DNA of 9,599 bases from Gemmatimonadota bacterium (GCA_029863105.1 JAOTWC010000045.1:1-9599); one strand, 5' to 3'. Numbered from the stretch's first letter, positions 1 through 8,377 are shown. Program-made: numbers and translations. Notes: a model not told the origin generated them from the sequence alone.

Positions 1-334
1 GGGGCGAAACTTCGAGACTCACATAGCCGTCCAGACCCTCAGTCCGCTCGAACACCGGCCGTAAGATGTCGCACGCATCCGTGATGTCGGAGACGACCAG
101 CTGCTCGTAGATATCCGCGGTCGTAGACCCGCTCAGCGCGAGACTGCGGATTTCCTCGTCATAGGCGTCCCCGGACGAGATCGCCTTGTGGAAGATCGCC
201 GGATTCGACGTGACCCCCCGCAAGCCATCCTGTTCCACGCGGCGTTGCAGCTCGCCGCTGCGGATCATCTCCCGTGACAGATTGTCCAGCCAGTAGCTCT
301 GCCCGTGTTTGGCCAGCTCGAACAGCGCGTTCAT
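1..334 (-). CDS. tal: Transaldolase, N-terminal part (runs off the window)
   Basis: Transaldolase moves a dihydroxyacetone unit between sedoheptulose-7-P and glyceraldehyde-3-P through a Schiff-base lysine, in the cytosolic non-oxidative pentose phosphate pathway. The 111 codons present read MNALFELAKHGQSYWLDNLS at the start, the typical beginning of the long (about 370-residue) transaldolases and of transaldolase/phosphoglucose isomerase fusions. GVTSNPAIF (residues 40-48) and DGYVSLEVSP (102-111) are family hallmarks. The catalytic lysine lies beyond the window edge, so activity cannot be judged, nor whether an isomerase domain follows. The ATG at 334-332 is preceded by GAGGAA five bases upstream, a good ribosome-binding site. 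It is the third gene of the tkt-rpiB-tal operon, starting 9 bases after the rpiB stop. The family call is near certain; the full length is unknown. Confidence 0.95.
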   Translation of the reverse strand, partial: MNALFELAKHGQSYWLDNLSREMIRSGELQRRVEQDGLRGVTSNPAIFHKAISSGDAYDEEIRSLALSGSTTADIYEQLVVSDITDACDILRPVFERTEGLDGYVSLEVSP

Positions 335-343
335 CGGATTCCT

Positions 344-805
344 CTACTCGCGGGAGCGGAGGTGGCGCCGCTCGATGGCAATCAACTTGTCGAGGCGGCG
401 GCGATGTCTGGGTTCACCCGTGAACACGGCAGTGAGAAAACGGCCGACGATTTCTCGTGCCAGCTCGATCCCGATCACCCGTTCGCCGAGACAGAGCACG
501 TTGGCATCGTCGTGTTCAACGCACTGATGGGCGGAATAGGTATCATGACACACACCCGCGCGGACACCCGGAATCTTGTTGGCGACTACACAGACACCCA
601 CGGCGCTTCCGCAGATCAGTATCCCCCGCTCGACGTCGCCCGAGGCCACGCGCTCGCCGACGGCGGCCGCATAGTCCGGATAGTCCACCGGTTCGGGCCC
701 GGAAGTGCCCACGTCGACGACGGTGTGCCCGGCGCCGGCCAGTTCGGCGACGAGGATGTCCTTGTAGGCATATCCTGCGTGATCGGAGCCAATCGCGATC
801 CTCAT
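344..805 (-). CDS. rpiB: Ribose-5-phosphate isomerase B
   Basis: RpiB is a cofactor-independent isomerase that interconverts ribulose-5-phosphate and ribose-5-phosphate in the cytosol. The 153-residue product starts MRIAIGSDHAG, with the phosphate/sugar-binding SDHAG at 7-11. The expected catalytic-base cysteine is C65 in CGSAVG, and H98 in VEHDDANV matches the ring-opening histidine of the family. GVRAGVCHDTYSA (80-92) and the NVLCLGERVIG strand are also typical. Length is normal for RpiB/LacAB enzymes; the last 15 or so residues are an arginine-rich tail. The glycine loop is CGSAVG where many family members have CG(S/T)GIG. The ATG lies 3 bases after the tkt stop (TGA GTC ATG), and no purine-rich ribosome-binding site precedes it, so ribosomes finishing tkt probably reinitiate here. 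RpiB-type allose-6-P isomerase is a formal alternative, but the tkt/tal context favours ribose-5-P. Confidence 0.96.
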   Translation of the reverse strand: MRIAIGSDHAGYAYKDILVAELAGAGHTVVDVGTSGPEPVDYPDYAAAVGERVASGDVERGILICGSAVGVCVVANKIPGVRAGVCHDTYSAHQCVEHDDANVLCLGERVIGIELAREIVGRFLTAVFTGEPRHRRRLDKLIAIERRHLRSRE

Positions 806-808
806 GAC

Positions 809-2863
809 TCAGCCGGCGAGGAGTTGCTCGGCCGAGCGTACGACTGCCTCAGCCGTGAGTCCGAAATGCTCAAACAGCTGTGCGGCCGGGGCGCTGGCGC
901 CGAAACTGCTCATCCCGACGAACATGCCGCGGTCGCCGATCCACTCGCGCCACCCCATTTCGATGCCGGCTTCGATGGCGATGCGCCGGTCGACGGCGGG
1001 CGGAAGCACGGAGTTGCGATACGCAGCATCCTGGTCTCGAAAAAGTTCCCAGCTCGGGAGACTGACGACCCGGACTCGGACCCCCGCGTCCGCCAGCCGT
1101 TGGCTGGCTTCCAGCGCGATGCTGACTTCCGATCCGGTTCCGATCAGGATGACATCGGGCGGCCCGTCGCCCGCATCGGCCAACACGTATCCGCCGCGAG
1201 TCACTCCGTCCGACTCGGCCGGCCGAGCCAGCGTCGGGACTTTCTGGCGTGTCAGCGCGAGAACGGTCGGCCCGTCGGTACGTTCGATTGCCGTCACCCA
1301 TGCATCGACCGTCTCGTTCGCATCCGCGGGTCGGAGTACGACCAGCCCGGGGATCGCACGCAACGCCGCAAGATGCTCGACAGGTTGATGCGTGGGGCCG
1401 TCCTCTCCGAGTCCGATCGAGTCGTGTGTCATGACATAGATGACGGGAAGGCCCATCAACGCAGCCAGACGTATGGCCGGCCGGGCATAGTCCGTAAATA
1501 CCAGAAAGGTCGCGACGTACGGACGCACGCCACCATGGAGAGCCATCCCGTTCGCGGCGGCGCACATCAGATGCTCCCGAACACCCCAGCGCACATTTCT
1601 GTTTTCGCAGGCATGGCGAGCGAAGTCCCCGCTGAACGGGAGCAGCGTATTGTTCGAGGGGGCCAGGTCGGCGCTGCCGCCGATCAGCCAGGGGATTCGT
1701 TCGGCCGCCGATTGCAATGCCTGGCCGGAGGCGGAGCGCGTCGCCAAGGCTCCGTCCGCCGGGAAGATCGGCAGCGCATCACCCCAGCCGTCCTTCGGCC
1801 GACCGACGATCGCGGCCTCGAACTGAGCGGCCAGATCCGGCTGCGCCTCGCGATACGCCGCCAACGTCTCATCCCACGCCCGTTCGGCGGCCTCGCCCCT
1901 GCGAACCGCCTCACCCATGTGCTCCCGGACGGTACCGGGCACGTGGAAGGTGGCGTCCTCCGGCCAGCCGTACGCTCGCTTCGTCAACGCGACCTCGTCC
2001 GTCCCGAGGGGCGAGCCGTGGGCGGCGGAAGAATCCTGCTTGTTCGGTGAGCCGAAACCGATGTGCGAGCGCACGACGATCAACGACGGGTGGTCGGTCG
2101 CTGCGCGCGCCGTCTCGAGGGCGCCGGCGAGGGTGGGAAGGTCATTCGCCGCGTCGCCGACATTCTGGACGTGCCAGCCATAGCTCTCAAATCGAGCTGC
2201 CACATCGTCGGACCAGGCGAGGTCGGTGGATCCATCGATCGTGATTCGGTTGTCGTCGTACACCACGATCAGCTTGCCCAGACCGAGATGCCCTGCCAGC
2301 GAGCCCGCTTCGTGCGATGCGCCTTCCATGAGGTCGCCGTCGCTGCACACCACATAGACGAAATGGTCGACGACGACATGCGCAGGGCGGTTGTACACCG
2401 CGGCGAGGTGTGCCTCCGCCATCGCCATGCCGACCGCATTCATCAGCCCCTGACCAAGCGGACCTGTCGTCGTCTCCACTCCCGGCGTGTCTCCGACCTC
2501 GGGGTGGCCAGGCGTCATGCTCCCGAGTTGACGGAATCGCTTCAGTTGCTCGAGCGGTATGTCGTAGCCACTGAGATGAAGCATCGCATACAGCAACATC
2601 GAGGCGTGCCCGGCGGACAGTACGAACCGATCCCGGTCGAACCAGTCCGGGTTGTTCGGGTTGTAGCGCATCTGGCGGCTCAGCAGGTAGGCGATCGGGG
2701 CCAGGGCCATCGGAGCGCCCGGGTGACCGGAATTCGCCGCCTGGACGGCGTCGATTGCCAGCGTCCGGATCGTGTGGATCGAGAGCTGTTCGATCGACAT
2801 CTCGTCCAGGGACTCCGGTATCGCTCCGTTCTGAAGGGCTGCCGTCATCGCTTCGGTCTGCAT
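809..2863 (-). CDS. tkt: Transketolase
   Basis: Transketolase transfers a two-carbon ketol unit from xylulose-5-P to aldose acceptors, using thiamine diphosphate and a divalent metal, in the cytosol. The 684-residue product has the full family length and all three domains: N-terminal ThDP-binding (about 25-340), pyrimidine-binding (about 360-540) and C-terminal (about 560-684). Visible active-site residues include H47 in SGHPG, H86, TTGPLGQG (132-139), the ThDP/metal motif with D177, E180 and N205 in YDDNRI, H282, the cofactor-activating E430 in WGVREHLM, and H492 in GEDGPTHQP. The ATG at 2863 has CGGAG four bases upstream; an internal ATG at codon 6 is possible but has a poorer upstream sequence. 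It heads the tkt-rpiB-tal operon and is transcribed away from malQ. A 1-deoxyxylulose-5-P synthase is ruled out by the motif set. Confidence 0.98.
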   Translation of the reverse strand: MQTEAMTAALQNGAIPESLDEMSIEQLSIHTIRTLAIDAVQAANSGHPGAPMALAPIAYLLSRQMRYNPNNPDWFDRDRFVLSAGHASMLLYAMLHLSGYDIPLEQLKRFRQLGSMTPGHPEVGDTPGVETTTGPLGQGLMNAVGMAMAEAHLAAVYNRPAHVVVDHFVYVVCSDGDLMEGASHEAGSLAGHLGLGKLIVVYDDNRITIDGSTDLAWSDDVAARFESYGWHVQNVGDAANDLPTLAGALETARAATDHPSLIVVRSHIGFGSPNKQDSSAAHGSPLGTDEVALTKRAYGWPEDATFHVPGTVREHMGEAVRRGEAAERAWDETLAAYREAQPDLAAQFEAAIVGRPKDGWGDALPIFPADGALATRSASGQALQSAAERIPWLIGGSADLAPSNNTLLPFSGDFARHACENRNVRWGVREHLMCAAANGMALHGGVRPYVATFLVFTDYARPAIRLAALMGLPVIYVMTHDSIGLGEDGPTHQPVEHLAALRAIPGLVVLRPADANETVDAWVTAIERTDGPTVLALTRQKVPTLARPAESDGVTRGGYVLADAGDGPPDVILIGTGSEVSIALEASQRLADAGVRVRVVSLPSWELFRDQDAAYRNSVLPPAVDRRIAIEAGIEMGWREWIGDRGMFVGMSSFGASAPAAQLFEHFGLTAEAVVRSAEQLLAG

Positions 2864-2994
2864 GGTGCTCCGTTACTGGCCGAGGATAGGGCCGCGTGCT
2901 GAGGCCGCCGGGACGGGGCAACGATACCACCATCGATGGGTCGGCGCGACCCGGCTCTCCCACCCGATCGGAAGGCGGGATAGGTTCGATCAAG
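2864..2994. promoter_or_regulatory. Divergent intergenic region between tkt and malQ
   Basis: These 131 bases separate the start codons of two divergent operons and should carry both promoters. I could not find a convincing -35/-10 pair on either strand. TATCCT and TATCGT occur on the minus strand upstream of tkt but lack a partner TTGACA-like box at a suitable distance. A short inverted repeat, GGGTCG-gcg-CGACCC at 2938-2952, is the only clear dyad and could be an operator or a chance hairpin. If malQ instead used the in-frame ATG at 2896, the gap would shrink to 32 bases, which seems too little for two promoters. Confidence 0.5.
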
Positions 2995-5037
2995 ATGAGC
3001 AAGGAAATGCCACGAATCGCACGAGCCACCGCCGCGTTGTACGGTGTCGAGACCGGATGGCTGGATGCCGACGGGCAACCGCAGGCCGCTTCGGAGACGA
3101 CGGTCCGGCTGGTTTTGCGAGAGCTGGGGGCGCCTGTCACGGAGACGTCGGATCTGTCCGATGCGGCTCGGTTTCGCCGCGCGTCGCTGTGGCGACGCAT
3201 CTGTCCGCCCGTGCGCGCCGTGCGCCAGGACGAGCGGCTCGTGCTTCCCTTGCGGCTGCCGGCCGGAATGGCGGTCGGACGCCTGGCTTGGTGGCTGGGC
3301 CTTGAAGACCACCCGGCCAGCAACGGGGAACTTCGCCTTGAGACGCTGCCGCTGATCGGCGGCCGGTCGGTCGACGGGGAGCGATTCGAGATCCGCCGGC
3401 TGGAAATCCCGGTGGCGATTCCGGCTGGCTACCATCGGCTGGTCATTCGGTTCGGGGCTGTGCAGACTCGCGTCCATGTGATCGGCACGCCGGCCTCCGC
3501 ATTTCGGGGCGGCCGGATCGAGGGCAGCTGGGGACTGTTTCACCCCCTGTATGGTCTGCGCGATCCGGAGGGCGGGAGCATCGGCAGCATGCGTTCCCTT
3601 GCTGCGGCGCTGGCCTGGACCGGACGCCAAGGCGGCGCCGTATTCGGAACCACGCCGCTGCTGGCGGCGTTCGACGATTCTCCGGTGGATCCGTCGCCCT
3701 ATGCGCCCGTCAGTCGGCTGTTCTGGAACGACCTGTACGTTGATCTGGACGGGGCGCCTGCGGTGTCGGGCAACGGAGACCTGGTGCGGTATGAGGAGCT
3801 GCTCACGGCTCGAAAGGTCGCGCTGGCGGAACAGGCCGAAGGGTTTTTCAGACGAGGCGGGATCGCGACCAGTGACTTCCAGCAATTTCTCCGACGAATG
3901 CCGGAAGTATCTGTCTATGGTCGATTTCGGGCGGCAGGAGAGGTACGCGGACGCGACTGGAATCGCTGGCCTGAGCCCGCCCGGACCGGGCGAATTCCCG
4001 AAGCGGAGATCGATCCCCGCGTCGTGCAGCGCCATATCTACGCGCAGTGGCTCGCGGACCGGCAATTGGCGAGACTTGCGGCGGGTGCGGGCGCGGGCCT
4101 GTACTTCGATGTGCCGCTGGGGACTCGCCCGGATGGATATGACGTGTGGAGCCGGCCCGATCTGTTCGCGCAGGGGGCCTCGGCCGGGGCCCCGCCCGAC
4201 GCATACCATCCGAACGGTCAGGTTTGGGGGCTTCCACCTCTGCACCCTCAGCGTATGCGGGAGGAGGGGTATACGTACTTTGCTGCTGCGCTCAGGCACA
4301 CGATGCGGTATGCGGAGCTGGTCAGAATCGATCACGTCATGCAGATCCAGCGCGTGTTCTGGGTGCCGGCGGGATGCTCGCCGAAGGACGGCGTGTATGT
4401 GAACTATCCGGCGGAGGAACTGGTTGCCGTGATCGCCCTAGAGTCACAGCGCGCTCACTGCGAAGTCGTGGGGGAGGATCTCGGTACCGTGCCCGAAACC
4501 GTGCGTGAACGGATGGACAGCCGCGGTATCCGCAGGACCTGGGTGCTCGGGTTCTCACTTCCGACCGGATCGGAAGAACCGCTTGACGAGGTGCCGGCCG
4601 GGGCAGTTGCGGCCATCGGAACGCACGATATGGTGCCGCTGCGCGGGCTGAGGGACGGTGTCGATATCGATGATCGAGAGGAGCGCGGCCTGCTGCAGGC
4701 TGATGAAGCGACCCGGCTGCGCGCCCAACGCAGCTGCCAGTTCCGGGCGCTGGCGCGCACGTCCGGTGCTACCCAGGACGTCGAGGTCGGAGGTGATCGA
4801 TCCGCGGTTCCTGATCCTGCTCTGCCAGGGGTGATACGAATCCTTCGCCGTGGCCGCGCCGGACTCATTCTGTTGCCGCTGGACGACCTCGCGGGTCAGA
4901 CCCAACCGCAAAACGTCCCTGGTACCTCGAGCACGCACCCCAACTGGCGTCGTCGGCTGCCTGCCGATCTGGAAAGCCTGGGTACCTCTCCCGAGGCTGA
5001 AGCCGTTCTGGATGCGATGCGGGGAGGGGCACCGTGA
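2995..5037 (+). CDS. malQ: 4-alpha-glucanotransferase (amylomaltase, GH77)
   Basis: MalQ cuts an alpha-1,4-glucan and transfers the fragment to the 4-OH of another glucan or glucose, in the cytosol. From the ATG at 2995 the product has 680 residues, like the long MalQ type with an extra N-terminal domain (about residues 1-160) before the GH77 barrel. WGLFHPLYGLRD opens the barrel and SPYAPVSRLFWNDLYVD is the conserved substrate-side segment. The expected nucleophile is D446 (RIDHVM), the acid/base E494 (GEDLGTVP) and the third carboxylate D545 (GTHD); DVPLGTRPDGYDVW and GQVWGLPP are also present. Spacings of 48 and 51 residues fit the family. The reading frame is open back to an ATG at 2896, but codons 2896-2994 encode nothing family-like and would fill the divergent promoter region. 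An ATG at 3007 is another possible start. The stop overlaps the glgB start. Confidence 0.95.
   Translation: MSKEMPRIARATAALYGVETGWLDADGQPQAASETTVRLVLRELGAPVTETSDLSDAARFRRASLWRRICPPVRAVRQDERLVLPLRLPAGMAVGRLAWWLGLEDHPASNGELRLETLPLIGGRSVDGERFEIRRLEIPVAIPAGYHRLVIRFGAVQTRVHVIGTPASAFRGGRIEGSWGLFHPLYGLRDPEGGSIGSMRSLAAALAWTGRQGGAVFGTTPLLAAFDDSPVDPSPYAPVSRLFWNDLYVDLDGAPAVSGNGDLVRYEELLTARKVALAEQAEGFFRRGGIATSDFQQFLRRMPEVSVYGRFRAAGEVRGRDWNRWPEPARTGRIPEAEIDPRVVQRHIYAQWLADRQLARLAAGAGAGLYFDVPLGTRPDGYDVWSRPDLFAQGASAGAPPDAYHPNGQVWGLPPLHPQRMREEGYTYFAAALRHTMRYAELVRIDHVMQIQRVFWVPAGCSPKDGVYVNYPAEELVAVIALESQRAHCEVVGEDLGTVPETVRERMDSRGIRRTWVLGFSLPTGSEEPLDEVPAGAVAAIGTHDMVPLRGLRDGVDIDDREERGLLQADEATRLRAQRSCQFRALARTSGATQDVEVGGDRSAVPDPALPGVIRILRRGRAGLILLPLDDLAGQTQPQNVPGTSSTHPNWRRRLPADLESLGTSPEAEAVLDAMRGGAP
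5021..5029 (+). promoter_or_regulatory. Ribosome-binding site of glgB inside malQ
   Basis: GGGGAGGGG lies in the last codons of malQ, with GGAGG at 5023-5027 ending six bases before the GTG at 5034. This strong Shine-Dalgarno match fixes the GTG as the glgB start, so glgB can recruit ribosomes itself as well as being coupled to malQ by the GTGA overlap. Confidence 0.8.
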
Positions 5038-6923
5038 CCCGGATCGCGGATCACGTGCTGCGCCAGTTCTCGGAGAGTGGTTACTTCAGAATGTGGGACC
5101 AGTTCGGCTCGCATCTCGAACACGAGGATGGTGTCGCCGGGTGCCGGTTCGCCGTGTGGGCTCCGGGGGCCCGCGCGGTGGACGTGGTTGGAGACTTCAA
5201 CGAGTGGACGCCCGGCTCCTCCACGCTATCGTCACGGGGGCCCTCCGGAGTCTGGGAAGGGTGGTGTGCCGGCGCATCGGAAGGCCAGACGTACAAGTAT
5301 CGGATCCACCACGCGGACGGTCGCGTCGTCGAGAAGGCCGATCCCCTCGCGCGCTGCGCGGAGCTCCCGCCGCGAACGGGGTCGGTCATCGTCGCCGACT
5401 CGTTCGCCTGGCAGGACGGGGAGTGGATGGCCGACCGGGCGCGGCGCAACTCGGCCGCCTCCCCCATCAGCACGTATGAATTGCATGTCGGATCCTGGAA
5501 ACGACGCGCGGACGGTAGCCATCTCTCGTGGCTGGAGTTGGCGGATCGCCTGCCCGACTATCTGGAGACTCACGGGTTTACGCACGTCGAGCTGATGCCC
5601 GTCATGGCACACCCGTTCTACGGTTCGTGGGGCTATCAGGTGACGAGCTTCTTCGCCCCGACTCCCAGGCATGGGCCGCCGAAGGATCTCAAGCACCTGA
5701 TCGATCGACTGCATCAGCGGGGCATCGGCGTAATTCTCGACTGGGTGCCTTCACACTTCCCGGACGACGAGTTTGCCCTTGCCCGGTTCGACGGAACGCA
5801 TCTGTACGAGCACCCGGACCCGCGCCTCGGGCGGCACCCGGACTGGCACAGCTTGATCTTCAACTACGGCCGGCAGGAAGTGCGGAGTTTCCTGATCAGC
5901 AGCGCGCTCTACTGGCTGACCGAGTTCCATGCCGACGGACTGCGGGTAGATGCGGTCGCATCGATGCTGTACCTGGACTACTCGCGCGCGGAGGGGGAAT
6001 GGGTGCCCAATCGGTTCGGGGGTCGCGAGAATCTCGAAGCGGTGGAGTTCGTGCAGCAGCTGAACCGGGAAGCCTATCGTGCGTGCCCCGACGTCCTGAT
6101 GGTCGCGGAGGAATCCACAGCCTGGCCGGGCGTTACCCGTCCCGTGTCGGACGGCGGCCTGGGGTTCGGACTGAAATGGGACATGGGGTGGATGCATGAC
6201 ATGCTGGACTACATGGCTCGGGATCCGATCCAGCGGCGATTCCACCACAGCGACCTCACCTTCCGACAGCTGTATGCGTTTACGGAAAACTTCGTCCTGG
6301 CGCTCTCTCACGACGAGGTCGTTCACGGCAAGGGTTCGCTACTGAGTCGGATGGTCGGGGAGACTCAGGCGCAGTTCTCCAATCTCAGGCTCCTGCTCGC
6401 GAGCATGGTGGCCCAGCCCGGGAAAAAATTGCTGTTCATGGGAGGCGAATTCGGCCAGCGGGCCGAGTGGGACCACGAGTCCGAACTCGATTGGGCCGCG
6501 GCTGAACGCGATGCTCATCGAGGCGTCGCTCGCTGGCTTACCGATCTCAACCGGCTATATGTCACAGAGCCGGCCATGCACGAGTTGGATTGCGACGCGG
6601 GGGGGTTCGAGTGGGTGGCGCCCGACGACCACCTCCAGAACGTGATCAGCTTTGTCCGCAGATCTCGAGATGGACAGCGGGCCGTGCTCTGCGTGCTCAA
6701 CTATTCGTCCACTCTCAAGCCGGGGTATCGAGTCGGAGTGTCGCGCGGCGGCGAATGGTCCGTGCTGCTGAACAGCGACGCAGCGGAATATGGCGGATCG
6801 GGCGGCGGAAACCTCGGACGGGTCAGGGCCGAGGATGTCCCGTTCCACGGTTCCGCGCAATCCGTGCGTCTGACACTGCCGCCCCTCGTCGCCCTGTTCC
6901 TTTTGCCCGAGCCGCAGACTTGA
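5034..6923 (+). CDS. glgB: 1,4-alpha-glucan branching enzyme (GlgB, GH13)
   Basis: GlgB cleaves an alpha-1,4 chain and reattaches it through an alpha-1,6 bond, making the branches of glycogen. The 629-residue protein lacks the extra N1 domain of enterobacterial GlgB and begins almost directly with a CBM48 domain (about 35-130; RFAVWAPGARAVDVVGDFN). The GH13 barrel follows (about 150-520) and then a C-terminal beta domain. Barrel motifs are DWVPSHF, the nucleophile D306 in DGLRVDAVASMLYLDY, the acid/base E359 in MVAEES, and D427 in LSHDEVVHGK. The spacings of 53 and 68 residues equal those I recall for the E. coli enzyme. FMGGEFGQ and WDHESELDW are also typical. The GTG start lies inside the malQ stop (GTGA) behind a strong ribosome-binding site. 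The stop in turn overlaps the GH57 start. No glgA, glgC or glgP is in the window, so glucan synthesis genes must be elsewhere. Confidence 0.97.
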   Translation: MTRIADHVLRQFSESGYFRMWDQFGSHLEHEDGVAGCRFAVWAPGARAVDVVGDFNEWTPGSSTLSSRGPSGVWEGWCAGASEGQTYKYRIHHADGRVVEKADPLARCAELPPRTGSVIVADSFAWQDGEWMADRARRNSAASPISTYELHVGSWKRRADGSHLSWLELADRLPDYLETHGFTHVELMPVMAHPFYGSWGYQVTSFFAPTPRHGPPKDLKHLIDRLHQRGIGVILDWVPSHFPDDEFALARFDGTHLYEHPDPRLGRHPDWHSLIFNYGRQEVRSFLISSALYWLTEFHADGLRVDAVASMLYLDYSRAEGEWVPNRFGGRENLEAVEFVQQLNREAYRACPDVLMVAEESTAWPGVTRPVSDGGLGFGLKWDMGWMHDMLDYMARDPIQRRFHHSDLTFRQLYAFTENFVLALSHDEVVHGKGSLLSRMVGETQAQFSNLRLLLASMVAQPGKKLLFMGGEFGQRAEWDHESELDWAAAERDAHRGVARWLTDLNRLYVTEPAMHELDCDAGGFEWVAPDDHLQNVISFVRRSRDGQRAVLCVLNYSSTLKPGYRVGVSRGGEWSVLLNSDAAEYGGSGGGNLGRVRAEDVPFHGSAQSVRLTLPPLVALFLLPEPQT

Positions 6924-8377
6924 CGGAACGGTACGTCTGCATTCACGGACACTTTTACCAGCCTCCACGCGAGAATCCGTGGACCGGTTCCGTCGATGTG
7001 GAGGGAACGGCCTCGCCATGGCACGATTGGAACCAGCGAATCACGGACGAATGCTACGCGCCCAACGCGGGACCACCGAGCAACTACGAACGCTTGAGCT
7101 TCGACGTCGGGCCGACGCTGATGCGGTGGCTGGAGCGGGAGCGGCCTGACGTCTATCGGGCCATCGTTGCCGGGGACGGGGACAATCAGGGTGGATCGGG
7201 AGTCGGCGGTCGTGGCGGGGCAATGGCTCAGGCCTACAGCCACATGATCATGCCTCTGGCAAATGACCGCGACCGCCGGACCCAGGTGCGGTGGGGGGCT
7301 GCCGATTTCGAGCACCGCTTCGGCCGCCGGCCGGATGGAATGTGGCTGCCCGAGACGGCAGTGGACCTTGCAACGCTCGAGGCGCTGGTGGACGAAGGTG
7401 TGCGCTTCACCGTGCTGGCCCCGCACCAGGCGGATCGCGTACGAGTTCCGCAGGCGGAGAGCTGGGCGCCCGCGCGTGACGGGCTGGATGCGGGACAGGC
7501 ATACCGCCAGGTGCTGCCCTCCGGGCGTGATATCGCTGTGTTCTTCTACGACGGCCCGCTGTCGCGCGCGGTGGCGTTCGGCGGACTGCTTGATAGCGGC
7601 GATGAGTACGCTGGCCGGCTCGCCCGCGAGGCAGCGTCTGGACCCGCACCTCGACTGGTGAGCGTGGCAACCGATGGCGAGAGCTACGGGCATCACCATC
7701 CGCACGGAGAGAAGGCGCTGGCCCGCGCCATACAGATCTTGGATCGGGATCCGCGGGTACAGCTCACTACGTTCGCGTCCTATCTGGACAAGTACCCCCC
7801 GCGCGCGCAGGTGCAGATCGCAGAAAACACGTCCTGGAGTTGCGTGCACGGTGTGAGTCGATGGACCGGCGAATGCGGTTGCGGAGACGTTGACGGCGCA
7901 TTCGACGTTCCCTGGCGAGGTGCTCTCAGGGGGGCCCTCGATGGTTTGAGAGAGTCGCTCGCTGCGTACTTTGAGCGTGCCGGATCCGAGGTGCTGCGGG
8001 ATCCCTGGTCGGCGCGTGACGACTACATCGCCTGTTTGCTCGACCCCGCTCCCGAGGCCCGTGAGGCCTTTCTGGCCGTCCACATGACGGCTGACGGCTC
8101 GGCCGACGAGGCGATCCGGCTACTTGAGCAACAGCGATACGCGATGCTCATGTTCACGAGCTGCGGGTGGTTTTTCGGCGATCCGGAAGGACTGGAACCC
8201 CGCCAGGTGCTGCGGTACGCGATCAGGGCGCTGGACCTGTCGGCCGGCCTGCCCGAAGCCGCGTTGGTCGCGACCGAATTCCGTCAGGCTCTGGGATCGC
8301 TCGGACCGTTCTTCGACAGGGTCCTGGGGGAGCATGGCCCGGCCGCGCTGTCCTGGATCAGCGGGCTCGAGACGTGA
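6920..8377 (+). CDS. GH57-family glycoside hydrolase/transferase, short form (DUF3536-type lineage)
   Basis: The product, 485 residues from the TTG at 6920, belongs to the GH57 group whose members start with (M)ERYVCIHGHFYQPPRENPW. GH57 enzymes hydrolyse or rearrange alpha-glucans; the activity of this subgroup is not known to me. HGHFYQPP at the start is the first conserved region, WLPETAVD holds the likely nucleophile E145, and VATDGESYGHHH holds the likely acid/base D252. The second half (NTSWSCVHGVSRW, MLMFTSCGWFF) matches the start of the DUF3536 region. As I recall the family, members are about 800 residues, so this one looks C-terminally short, ending in a non-matching stretch. There is also a glycine-rich loop (GGSGVGGRGG) and a shortened segment near residue 55. 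TTG is the only start that keeps the first motif without intruding deeply into glgB; it overlaps the glgB stop (TTGA) and has a weak ribosome-binding site, so coupling is likely. Confidence 0.9.
   Translation: MTERYVCIHGHFYQPPRENPWTGSVDVEGTASPWHDWNQRITDECYAPNAGPPSNYERLSFDVGPTLMRWLERERPDVYRAIVAGDGDNQGGSGVGGRGGAMAQAYSHMIMPLANDRDRRTQVRWGAADFEHRFGRRPDGMWLPETAVDLATLEALVDEGVRFTVLAPHQADRVRVPQAESWAPARDGLDAGQAYRQVLPSGRDIAVFFYDGPLSRAVAFGGLLDSGDEYAGRLAREAASGPAPRLVSVATDGESYGHHHPHGEKALARAIQILDRDPRVQLTTFASYLDKYPPRAQVQIAENTSWSCVHGVSRWTGECGCGDVDGAFDVPWRGALRGALDGLRESLAAYFERAGSEVLRDPWSARDDYIACLLDPAPEAREAFLAVHMTADGSADEAIRLLEQQRYAMLMFTSCGWFFGDPEGLEPRQVLRYAIRALDLSAGLPEAALVATEFRQALGSLGPFFDRVLGEHGPAALSWISGLET

Noticed and set aside
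305..2050. 581-codon open frame on the plus strand across rpiB and tkt
   Set aside because: It is antisense to two clear enzyme genes; its product is low-complexity with no recognisable motif, as expected for a shadow frame in GC-rich DNA.
2896..2994. N-terminal extension of malQ to the ATG at 2896
   Set aside because: The 33 extra residues look non-coding (Gly/Pro/Ser/Arg-rich), are absent from the family start, and would occupy nearly the whole divergent promoter region.
2187..4335. Long minus-strand open frames (2187-3323 and 2845-4335)
   Set aside because: They overlap tkt out of frame or lie antisense to malQ and encode arginine/proline-rich sequence without domains.
6701..8083. 460-codon minus-strand open frame antisense to the GH57 gene
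   Set aside because: The opposite strand carries all GH57 motifs; this frame has no recognisable family features.
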